From Malachius bipustulatus (lineage: Eukaryota > Arthropoda > Insecta > Coleoptera > Melyridae): 64,000 nt of DNA. Made by a program: the position numbers and the translations under genes. The stretch spans positions 20,150,001-20,214,000 of the forward strand of contig OU342631.1 in assembly GCA_910589415.1 (NCBI GenBank). Direction: 5' to 3'. Below the pieces are notes generated by a model that searched no databases, had not been told where the DNA came from, and saw only the letters and a list, made by a program, of their open reading frames with translations. This document shows, in pieces, positions 1 through 9,702 of the stretch; position 1 is the first letter of the stretch, and each line of letters opens with the position of its first letter.

Positions 1-2
1 AG

Positions 3-416
3 TCAACATTTGCAGTAGATGTGTTTAGGATTCAGAAAAGGGCACTTAGAATTATGTGCAAAATGAAGACCTTGCAGACCTGCAGGGGTGTCTTCAAGAA
101 AGAAAAATTATTGACACTTACTGGTATTTATGTTTATGGATGCATACTGTTTCTGAGGGGACATCTTCAGTATTTTCATGACTTTGTCCCAGATCACAAA
201 TATGGAACTAGATTCCCAGAACGTTACAATCTCCCTGTTCATAGGTTGACATCTACCGAAAAAGGACCTTTCTATGCCTGTATCAAGCTTTTTAACTGTT
301 TGCCTGATGATATGAAGAAAATTAAAGTGTTTACTTCATTCAAAAAACGTCTATATGACTATTTATGTAATATTGAGCCGTATTCTGTGGCTGAGTTTAT
401 GGCCTTTCGTGTGTAA
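3..416 (+). CDS. Non-LTR retrotransposon reverse transcriptase, C-terminal part (5' cut by window edge)
   Basis: Open frame entering from the left edge and ending at a TAA at 414-416. The translation carries the hallmark tail of Jockey/CR1-type retrotransposon polyproteins: a LQKRA-like segment (FRIQKRALRIM), then a Cys plus a leucine-rich block (KLLTLTGIYVY), then the terminal LTSTEKGPFYACIKLFNCLP block. No start codon is needed because the frame continues from outside the window. A noncoding tail and an (ATCT)n run follow to about 528, as expected for the 3' end of such an element. The clade call is inference from these motifs; the 5' RT palm domain is not in the window. Confidence 0.75.
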   Translation, partial: STFAVDVFRIQKRALRIMCKMKTLQTCRGVFKKEKLLTLTGIYVYGCILFLRGHLQYFHDFVPDHKYGTRFPERYNLPVHRLTSTEKGPFYACIKLFNCLPDDMKKIKVFTSFKKRLYDYLCNIEPYSVAEFMAFRV

Positions 417-502
417 TGATATGTACTAAAATGCCTCATAATGCATAGGTTCTCTTGACTTGTTTCAAATCTGTTATGTACAGTTATTTTGAAATAAATG
501 CA

Positions 503-527
503 TTATCTATCTATCTATCTATCTATT
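503..527 (+). repeat. (ATCT)n simple repeat at LINE 3' end
   Basis: About six tandem ATCT units directly follow the 3' untranslated part (AATAAATG) of the element at 1-502. It is probably the terminal microsatellite tail of that non-LTR element. Confidence 0.8.
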
Positions 528-599
528 TCTATGTACCGTTTCGCATTTTCTTGATACGAGCCATGTGACGGCACCTCAGGTCTATTCAATGCTACTATA

Positions 600-1233
600 C
601 AGGGTGATCCCGAAATGGCGGACACGGTATACAGGGTGTTGTAGAGGATGTTCAGAAAGACTGTAAATTTAAAACAAAAATTGTTTCCTCGCCTTCGTTA
701 CCGAGATATAGGTTGTCCTTTTTCTAACTTTAAATCAAAACGGCAGTCAAATTTAAACAACCTCCACTGGCAAAGCACATGATTTGACATAACTATTACA
801 ATAGCGTTTGCTTTTTATTTTTATTATTATCGGGAACGGAATTACAGGCATTCAAAGTTTACCTATTCCCTGAGTTCAACAAAATTTTTCAATGTGGCAT
901 CGTTGTTCAAATTCGAGCTCAACAATGCAATTAAAATAGATTTTGAATAATATTATCGGATATGTTTCCCCGCAACGATTATTATTTTGAACATTTGTTG
1001 AACTTTCCATTTCATATGTTTCCATGGTAATATCTATCTGGGTATTATTGTAGACCTACACATTATTTTTTCCTTAAGAAGGGTAGTGCAGTGTTGTGAC
1101 TTTTTTTTCCACAAAAGTGGTCATATCTTCTTAAGGGAGCCATACTGGAGAAAACAGTAAATAAAACTTAGAATCCTTAATCCACAATGGATGCTGTGGT
1201 GCTGTCCGTGTCCGCCATTTCGGGATCACCCTG
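600..1233. mobile_element. Inverted-repeat MITE, CAGGGTGATCCCGAAATGGC ends
   Basis: Starts CAGGGTGATCCCGAAATGGC and ends with its reverse complement near 1204-1233. It is flanked by TA at 598-599 and 1234-1235. TIRs are about 30 bp, length 634 bp, with no coding capacity. The TA duplication and CAGGG end fit a non-autonomous Tc1/mariner-like element. Confidence 0.8.
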
Positions 1234-1234
1234 T

Positions 1235-1580
1235 ATAATTGAAAGATCTCACGAACCCGCCGAAGACGGACGAAGTTTGATCTCAATTATTCAACTGTCT
1301 CGCACGAGAGATTACGAATGTAGTACCTATCACTACTTCTATGTCTTGGACCACAAGTTCAGAGCTAAAAAATGAAAACAAAACCCCTTCCCGATTACCA
1401 TAGCGCTCCCTAGCAACTGTTTATTCAGTCTAGTTGTATAAATCTATTTTGTTTTTATTTTACCTGGAAAGGGGGTGGGTAATATTTATTAGTATATGGG
1501 TGGAACTCTCGTGCGAGACACTCAAATACTTGAGATCAAACTTTGCCCGCCTTCGGCGGGCTCGTGAGATCCTTCAATTA
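1235..1580. mobile_element. Short inverted-repeat element with 75-bp arms
   Basis: Arms at about 1236-1310 and 1505-1580 are reverse complements (GATCTCACGA, CCCGCCGAAG and GTTTGATCTCA occur in both). The spacer is about 195 bp. It abuts the preceding MITE. No ORF was recognised. Confidence 0.65.
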
Positions 1581-2441
1581 TCTTTCGTGTCTCGCACTTC
1601 TCTTCATTTAAACATTATTTATTTAAATAATAGAGAATAATATGAAAAAATGGGCCAATGAATGCTCCAAGTATTATTATAAAACCAAGAGTATTTTGGT
1701 AGTAATATAACTGAACAAAATTACGAGTATAATGAAGTAGAAATGTAATTAACCAGATGTACTGGATGCTAATGATGACTCTGCAAACTTATTGCTGACA
1801 ACAATAATTTTAAGCTGTTGATAAAAATTGGCGAATACCCTTGAATTCGAAGAACAGCCAGCCACTTTCTAAATTTCTTCGATACTCATACCTTTTCTGA
1901 CATATGCGTTAGATGTCGAAGCATGTCGCGTTGAAACAACCCTCACTTTTTTCTAAGGCCTGATTCTTTGCTCTTTTGAACAATCTGCAGTAAAACAGGC
2001 TGTGCTCGACTGCAGGACAGCAAGCCATCACTGACCCAACAAACTTGTCAAACTCACGCTTCCTTTTCCTCATAGGTAAGGCTTTCAATCTGCTTTCAAA
2101 CCGTGATCTTCGACTTATCCACCATCACCTTACTATAAACTCTTCTATTTATTCAGTGATGATCCCTGTCCGTTATTTTCAAGACATTCTACCACTCATC
2201 GCTTTAATTTCTGCGTCTAATTCAAGAGTTAACTAACGCTTCGCTGGACTTCGTCAAATATGTGACATGCGTGGGATTTTCTGTATTTCTGTGATTCATA
2301 TTCCATTGAAAAAGGTTTGCGAGGCTAGTAGTTGTATGGTTTTCACTTCTACAGACTATTTCCGATATCCACTTTTACTGCCACAATCATTGAACAGCTT
2401 TCTTATCCTTCACTCTGTTAGTTAACATAAACATTATTTTC
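1581..2441. other. No recognisable gene or repeat
   Basis: AT-rich sequence with only short ORFs that match nothing I know. Confidence 0.5.
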
Positions 2442-2715
2442 TCAGGGGTCCCTCAGGGGTGCTAACGACTCGATCAATGGGGTCAATGCTGCTAGAGCAG
2501 ATCCCGCCAACTTCTGTGTCGCGCCAAAATATTTGCCCCTCTTCAGAGCCGACTCTTTTAGATTCACCGCCATCTCATCATTTAAAATTGAATGATAGTT
2601 TACCTTTCCTAGGATACTTTTCCATCAGAAACTCTTTCGCCTCTTTCTATAATCCATCCGACAAGTATTTTTTCCAGCGCGTTGCGACACAGGAGTGCAG
2701 AACCAACTCAGGCTC
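2442..2715 (-). pseudogene. DIRS-like retroelement gag relic
   Basis: Read on the minus strand, two frames give a degraded gag-like segment. An upstream part contains TRWKKYLSDGL, then a TAG stop, then KEAKEFLMEKYP. After a frameshift near 2575 it continues with ESALKRGKYFGATQKLAGSA and ALAALTPLIESLAP, ending at a stop at 2442-2444. The pattern 'RW..IL..GLPKE.r..L..KYP ... N.A.KRD....Q...G.ALSAL' is typical of DIRS/PAT-type gag proteins; the match is from memory. One stop and one frameshift make it a relic. Its base composition is less AT-rich than its surroundings. Confidence 0.5.
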
Positions 2716-3059
2716 CTCGCGTGCAGGTTCTTTCCCAAAGATACGTAGCCAAGCACGAACGCAATTAAAAATATATCTGATAATGACTAATTTTTAAATG
2801 GCCTGTATTACTAAAATATTGGTCCGATATTGATGAAAATTACTTCCACACCCTTTCAGGAGAGTCAATTACCGATAAAAAATAAAGGACCACTGAGAAT
2901 ATTCACCATATTTTCAAAACTCGATATTTAAAATCAGTAATTATAGAAAGATTTTTAATTACGTTCGTGTCCAAAACCTCCGTTTCCTCCGATCGCTCTT
3001 CGACTTCGCAGCACGAAATTTCGCAAAAGTGCGCCGGCATATGAAATAAGAATGTGAGA

Positions 3060-5310
3060 AGTTTCAACTGAATATCTTAATAAATTATTATTTTGGTTTT
3101 GGTTTTTAGGTTCAAGGCTTATTTCTGCAGTTATTAATCAACAGTCGACGTTTCGGGACTGATTAGTTCCTTGATCACATATAATTAACAATAAAATATA
3201 AATAAAAATTATTAAGTAAAATTAAAAAATAGAATATGTGACATTTACATTATCTTAATAAAAACATGTAAATAACTTTTTTTTAATTTTAACTTTATCT
3301 TAAACACATCTTGAAAGAGGGACGTTTAAGTGAAAAACGTCATGAAGAAAATCCAATTATTTTTTTTCCAAACAATGTGTGGCTTGACCAATTTTTTTGT
3401 AACATAGTGTCGGTATCTTTTAATTAATTGTTCAGTAATAATATTATAAATATCTACCAAATTTTTTTTGTGCATATGTACCATATGGTTATCCATAGCA
3501 GCTATATGGTAAATAATATGCATCCAATATTTTCTCTGACCACACTGACATATAGCGCCGCTCCGTTTTGATGACCGCTTTTAGTAGTAGCCACGAGTGC
3601 AAAAGCGAAGCTTCCTCGACTAATTTCTATACCATTCGTTCTTACTTGACCCTAATTTGAAGCTAACCGAGACGATTGACCTGATCTTGAAGTCACCAGT
3701 ATTATCCAGTGTCGGAGCAGTCACAGTAACGAAATCACCAGGAACGATTAAAAGCAGGACGGAGTTATTAGAGAATGGTTATGAGCAATCATAGTTTTAT
3801 TGCATGTTTACCTTAGAACTCGTCGCTACTGATGATGTTCCTAATGAAGACGAACTGGTCGGAGTATTACATTGGAAAGTGCTAAGACAGTCTTTCAAAA
3901 AACGAATTTTCTTATGATTTCAGTTGAAACAAGTCGTCAATCTTTGTAATTAAAAATGGTATTAAATGAAATTCTCGAGAATTAAAACACATTGTGAATA
4001 AAATTGTATCATCAATAAAACATTTTTTCATGAAGTAAATTAAAAAAAAAAAAAAACATTTCTAAGAGTTTTATTGCAACGTAAACATTCCAATTACCTA
4101 GGTGCAAAGGTCACATTTAATAATGTTATGCTTATGATAAATTGAATTCTAATTTTACATATACCTAATAAAATTGTTGAAAAAAAAAACTGATATTCAA
4201 AATCCAAACAGTTTAAGCTTACTGATTAGAGAATTGAATTACCTTTCAGACATACCATACAGCACAAGACTCCCCCTTATTCAGAGTGGCAATTTTTCAG
4301 AGCGGTAAGGTAAGTACTTGAGTTTCAGTCTGAGGAGGTTGAAGTTTGAGGACAGGATATAGAGAAAAAGGTTAAAGAAATTGGAAAACAAAACTCGATT
4401 GTGTAGGTAGGTAAGCATAATAAACAATTAAGTAGATTAAAAGCGCTTAAAAATATTTTTTTTTTATAATATTTACTTCTCGAAAATGAATATAAGTAGG
4501 AAAAATTTAGGTACAATGAACCTTTTTTTCTCTCTATTTTTTTTTCTATTTTCTCGCTCGTACAGAGGACATTGTCGCATTAGTAATTGACTACTATTAC
4601 TACTCTTATTATAGTCTAATGATGTTCGCTGTAAAATTAGAGCAACAATAGATTAGAGATTAGAGAAAAAGATTATTTTTTTTATAAATTTTTAAAATAA
4701 GATAACTTTTAATCAAAAATAATTAGCAATATGTAATAGAAAAATTTTAGTGTATGAGATGAGTTGTAATAGTCAGTAGCTACGCTTCGAATTTTGGTGA
4801 ATTTGTATTTTTTTTTAACTCGGGATTAATTCGCTATTACAATAATTATTCTCGTTACGTAACGTACCTACTTTTTAATTCATACTAACAGAATAGAATT
4901 AAATTAGGAATTAATGAGACATTATCGTTTGAATTTAATAACTTAAATTAACAACACTTTAGACCCAAATAAAACGGTGCAACTCATGTAGGTATAGCAA
5001 CTTTTTGTCGGTCAGTCTATGTCCATAAAATAAACGATACTTACGATAAATCTGAACATAATTAGATTGATTATATCACAAAATCAAATTTTCTGGCGAT
5101 AAAAGCACGCGCGATTGTTTAAAGTAACTAACATCAATGTGTGTTAGGTACAGTGTGTAGCTTATTAATGAAGAATAACGACATAATAGGTAGGAAGAAT
5201 GACGATGATAAATAAAACACTTACAGTAGGAAATATAGGCTTATTTAGTTAACGGGCGGATTTATGAGGTCGTTTCTAGGAAAAGATTGATTCCGGGGCC
5301 CGTGTTTGTC
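3060..5310 (-). repeat. Upstream module 1 of the DPP4-like duplication
   Basis: Matches modules at 29941-32000, 48985-50920 and 62985-63345 along most of its length. Shared blocks include GACCCTAATTTGAAGCTAA, GAAATCACCAGGAACGATTA and AATCAAATTTTCTGGCGA. The other three copies lie upstream (higher coordinates) of a DPP4-like gene on the minus strand. This one has no gene body on its left, so it marks a lost or displaced fourth unit. On the minus strand it contains a donor-like TCAA/GTAAGAACG (cut after 3646) that could end a noncoding or signal-peptide first exon. Confidence 0.75.
3085..3250. mobile_element. Short insertion with 12-bp target duplication
   Basis: TATCTTAATAAA occurs at 3073-3084 and again at 3251-3262, bracketing about 166 bp absent from the paralogous module at 29.94 kb. 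The insert has a GACGTTTCGGGACTGATTAG motif, a kind of sequence common in insect repeats. The long duplication suggests LINE-machinery mobilisation, but I see no A/B boxes. Confidence 0.55.
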
Positions 5311-5315
5311 AGTAT

Positions 5316-5640
5316 GGTACGATTAAGTTTAAAAAGTCATATATGACGTCATACTAACCGTTGATTTTTTTTTAAGGAGAGACGATCGGTCTTAACTATG
5401 TAGGTAAGACAAAGTCGCTCCACTCCGGTAATTATGGGTTCGAGAACTTGCTCATTACCCAGTCACAAGTAAACCAATTAAATATTAGAATAGACGACAC
5501 AGACAACCATAGAGCGCGACTGAGAATCGAACTGAGTCCGTAGCAATCCAAAACGGTTCAGCAGTTAAACCTCGAGGCCATCGCCGACTCAACCGTCCGA
5601 ATTAAGATTTTTCATTTCATCAGAAAATGCCAAACAATTT
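5316..5640 (-). mobile_element. Fragment of MITE family X (interrupted by SINE)
   Basis: Positions 5316-5361 and 5591-5640 together match, in reverse, the right end of the MITE found complete at 16532-16929 and 40596-40993 (TACGATTAAGTTTAAAAAG end, then CCGAATTAAGATTT). The two parts are separated by a SINE at 5362-5590. Confidence 0.7.
5362..5590 (-). mobile_element. tRNA-derived SINE
   Basis: On the minus strand the head carries an A-box-like TGGCCTCGAGG (5570-5580) and a B-box-like AGTTCGATTCTC (about 5523-5534) at tRNA-like spacing. The 3' end is an A-rich tail (T run at 5365-5372 on the plus strand). AACCGT is duplicated at 5356-5361 and 5591-5596. It sits inside a copy of MITE X, which gives an uninterrupted reference for the insertion point. 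The parent tRNA was not identified. Confidence 0.65.
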
Positions 5641-5844
5641 ATTTGTTTTTAATTTGTAACTGCATTACTGGTTACATATTTGCCTTCATTGACTTAAGTC
5701 TGCTGAACGACTCTAGTTTAACATAAATGATTTGAGGTATTTTAAAAATATCTACCTATATAGATATTATAGATATTAAAAACATTAATTCAGGTTTATG
5801 TTATTCATTTCTTGCAGTAATTTTCAAATTATTTCACAAATAAC

Positions 5845-6600
5845 CTATATAAAAACCTTCTTGCGCATCAATCGCATAAATAGTGTATTTTTATGCGATT
5901 CAATTGTGAATATTTTTGTCGCTTTTCAAATTAGATGTCTGAAATTTTCCATAGTCGGGTAATACAAGCGTTATTTGAAATTTTAGAGGAATAAACATCA
6001 TGCCAAAATATTCGAATATATCCGCCATTGTTCTTATTTGCTGCTTGAAATTTTTCAGAGGTAAGGGTTCTTAGTGCAGTTGCCTACAGTAAAAATTTTA
6101 GTTAAATTCCTTCAAAAATAGGCTCGTAAACGGTTACAGAAATTTTGAAATGTTTACCCTTTTCCTACACACGCCACTGGGTTAATAATAGAAAAAATGT
6201 AATTTTTTGGCATTCACTTAAATTTCAAATAATTTTCTTCTAATCTTGTTAATTTGGGTAAAAAGTTTTTTCTATTTTGCTTATACAGGGGTTCAAAAAA
6301 TAGCCCTTTTCCCTAAAATTCAAAAGGCCCCCATATGGAACGGCTCAACCGACTTTGCTCAAATGGACCACTGCGTGCGGCTATCGTACTACCAAAAAAA
6401 ATTCAGCTTCCTAAATTATAAACTGCGACCAGAAACCGTACCTCATTGACGGTTGTTTTTATTTTATTTGAAGGGACAGCCTGTAGAAGTAATGCAACTT
6501 TGGGATTTTTTTAGTGAAAATAAAACGTCATCCCTAAGTTCTACAAGAGTAAAAATAATCGTTCACTAATCTTGAAAGATGAAAGTATATGATTAACAAA
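5845..6600 (+). repeat. Dispersed repeat family R, copy 1
   Basis: Diverged direct match to 7330-8935, and in part to 52490-52810. Shared blocks include AGTGTATTTTTATGCGATTC, TCAAAAATAGGCTCGTAAAC (varied), a segment around GACCAGAAACCGTACCTCA, and a 3' block CACTAATCTTGAAAGAT. Reading frames are broken; the class is unknown. Confidence 0.7.
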
Positions 6601-7330
6601 GTCACCTTTTCGCTCTTCTAAAGGATTTGTAATACTATATTACATTACTAGTGTGGGAAGTGACCCATTGCACACGAGAGGGAGATTGGTATCGCACGAA
6701 ACACCAGCGGAGTACATCAATCCCACGTGTGTGAAATTACACTTTCCACAAAAGAAATGTACACTATTTTTCCTACGACCAAAGATTAATGCACATTTTA
6801 TTTTTTTAATACTTTTATTTGAAATCTTTATATAAAACTAATAACTGAATTAGAAAAAGTTAAAATAACAACAACTTAGAGTCGTACAAATTGAAAATAG
6901 GTCATATTTTTATTATTAGGTGTACTACAATTTTAATTGTGTAATGGAGTTTGCAACAAAGAGGAAGCTTTTTCTTTGTTATTTACTTATACATTTTGTA
7001 TATCGAGGAGATAATAATAAGATGGGCGCCAAAATGAATGTGTGCTTTAATTGAAATTAATACTTCGAAAACGTCAGATAAACTTTTGGATTTTATTGTT
7101 TTCAAAAAAGTATTTAAAATTCCATAAAAAACTGCCTAACCTAAAATCTAAAGACATTAATACTTAATATAATACCACCCTCGTGTGATATTTTACTTTT
7201 AAACTCTAGAGTGATATTTGTCATTTTCGAATTACCTAACCTGAGTAGTGTGATATTTGTCATTTTTGCAGGTGGTTGTCGGAAAAATAATATTAATTGC
7301 GCGGTGGCGTCCCCGTTTATCCCAAGCCGT
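6600..7330. other. AT-rich spacer, no gene seen
   Basis: Only short low-complexity ORFs. A local direct repeat of GTGATATTTGTCATTTT occurs near 7211 and 7250. Confidence 0.5.
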
Positions 7331-8935
7331 CGTCGCGGTAATAAAAAAACCTTCTTGCGCATCAAACGCAGAAATAGTGTATTTTTATGCGATTCAATTA
7401 TGAAAATTTTTGCCGCCTTTTAAATTGGCTTTCTGAATTTTTCCATAGTCAGGTCGAATTTGCGTAGTGGTTTACTGTGAAAATTCATTTCATTTCGTTT
7501 GAAAGCGTGCAATAAAATAGATTTTTACACATAATAAGCCAAAAAAAAATTGACAAAATTCAACAATTTCGTCCCTTTTCCTATACCCGCTACTGACTAA
7601 CGATAAAAAGTTACAGGCGAGTTCTGAAAATCGAACATTTGAAATTTTAGAGAAATAAACATCATGTAAAAAAATAATAATCGAATAATCGAATAACTCC
7701 GCCATTTCTCTTATTTGCTTCTTGAAATTTTTGAGAGTTAAAGTTTATTAGTGTAGTTGTCTACTCTGAAAATTTCAGGTAAATTCTCTCAAAAATGTGC
7801 TCATAATCAGTTAAATAAATTTAGCCATTTTTACCATTTTCTTACCCACGCCACTAGCTTATTATTAAATAGTGTATTTTTATGCGATTCAATAATAAAT
7901 ATTTTCTTCCTATTTTTTTTATAATGAATATAATGAAAAAATAATCCGATTTTTCTACCTATCAAAAAAAAAAGAATGATACACTCTCGTGGTTTCGAAC
8001 CCGCACCAACAGTTTACTAAGAAAGGATGTAATGAACTGATCCACGATGCGTTTCATATTTTTAGTGATGATGGGGTAGATATATTATGTAGTAAGTCAG
8101 GTACCTACACCTACTCATTTTATTTTTTAAACTGGTCGTATCTTTGTTATTAAAAGACCAATTTGAATACTTTTTTCACCTGCATGTAGGTGATTTAATA
8201 GTCGTTGCGATTGTTTTTCTAATTTTCAGAACCATTCATAATTGAATGTGAAAAAAAATAAAAAAGAAATTGCGAACCATTTCATCAATTTAATAATTTT
8301 ATATAAGTGTAAGCTAATTTTGCACAAGCGAAAAACTTTTCTATTTTTCGTTTAAAGTGCTACATTAATCGAGGCGAATTGAAGTTAAGACATCAAATTA
8401 TATGTTAAAGCAAAAAAAAATGGAAAATTTCGGTTCCACTTCTTCAAAAATGGACTCATAAACGGTTATAGAATTGACACATTTTCGCCCTTTTTCCTAC
8501 CCACGACACTGGCTTATTAATGGAAAATATGCTAATTTTATTGCATTAACTCAAAGTTCCAATAATTTTCTTCAAATCCTGTTAATTTGATTTCAAAGTT
8601 TTTTTGACATCTTGCTCATACGGGGGCTCAAAAAATTGGACCTTTTCCGAAAATTCAAATGGCTGCCATTTTGAAACGGCTCGGCCGATTTTGCTCAAGT
8701 GCAATACCAGACCACTCCTTGTGGATATCTTACTCCCACAAAAATTTCAGCCCCCTAGATTGAAAACTGCGGCCAGAAACCGTGCCTCAAGGACCGTATG
8801 TTTGGAACTTTGAAAGGACACCCTGTAGAAGTAACGTGACTTTTGGAAATTTTTTCAACGAAAATCTAAAGTCATTCCAGAGCTATACAAGAATCCAAAA
8901 TTTCATTCACTAATCTTGAAAGATAAAGCTACAGG
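7330..8935 (+). repeat. Dispersed repeat family R, copy 2
   Basis: Second, longer and partly reiterated copy of the family at 5845-6600. The module beginning CCTTCTTGCGCATCAA and AGTGTATTTTTATGCGATTC recurs at about 7350, and the 16-18-base core again near 7868. The 3' part at 8500-8930 (GACCAGAAACC-like block, then CACTAATCTTGAAAGAT) parallels 6230-6580. Confidence 0.65.
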
Positions 8936-9702
8936 AGCGTTTTGAAACTTTTTTTTTTAACTGACCCAAAAAATGGGTGTTTAATTTTTAAAGTGTTTTG
9001 TAGTAGTCTAACAATGTGTAGTTTTGTTTATTTTAATTCAATTTACCTAAGAACTGTAAGAGTTAACCTCAAATTTCGTAAGTACTTACATGTAAAAAAA
9101 TTGATGAAACATATTGTTATAACTGTAGTTTTTTGATCTTGTAGTTGCCCTGAAGAAGGAATAAAGTAATTCCGAAAGCTTGGCCAGAGAAAAGAGTCTT
9201 ACTTCTCATTGACCTATAACCCATTACTAACAACAGTGTGTGTTCTAACGAAGGTCATTACTTCCCAAAGGGTGTGTATATAAATATATATATATATATA
9301 TATCGTGGGCAGGTGAATTTTGGAAAACTACTTTTTCGTGATCTGGGGGTCAGGATCGGTGGACATTTGATGAGTTTGGGTGATTTTCGAAAAGTGATGT
9401 CGTCCTCAATAGTGTATTTTTTGTTAAAAAATACACTAACACTCTGTTTTTGTAACAAAAATAAAACACTAGAAGCTGACCTAAGAAGACTTACATGTGT
9501 TTCAAGAAAAATTCATGTGTTAAAAAATCAATTCTTGTTTCTTATTTTTTTATTTTTTATCATCAGGTAATTAGATCAAATCGCATTTTCTGTTTTCTGT
9601 GATATCATCTGCAAACAAGTATTTGACAAAAACGTTTAAATAATTTATAAACAAAATTTTCCTCTTCAATTTAACAACTCTTGTGGTAACAGGAGATTAA
9701 CT
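8936..9702. other. 3' flank of DPP4-like copy A, no gene seen
   Basis: AT-rich. It contains a (TA)n microsatellite at about 9283-9303. The part nearest the gene resembles the 3' flanks of copies B and C. No strict AATAAA was noted just downstream of the copy A stop. Confidence 0.5.

Noticed and set aside
2459..2797. 112-codon plus-strand ORF as a gene
   Set aside because: It is the antisense of the DIRS-like gag relic at 2442-2715 and its own translation resembles nothing.
5521..5580. Functional tRNA gene
   Set aside because: A and B boxes are present but the cloverleaf pairs poorly by eye, and an A-tail and target duplication follow, so a SINE explains it better.
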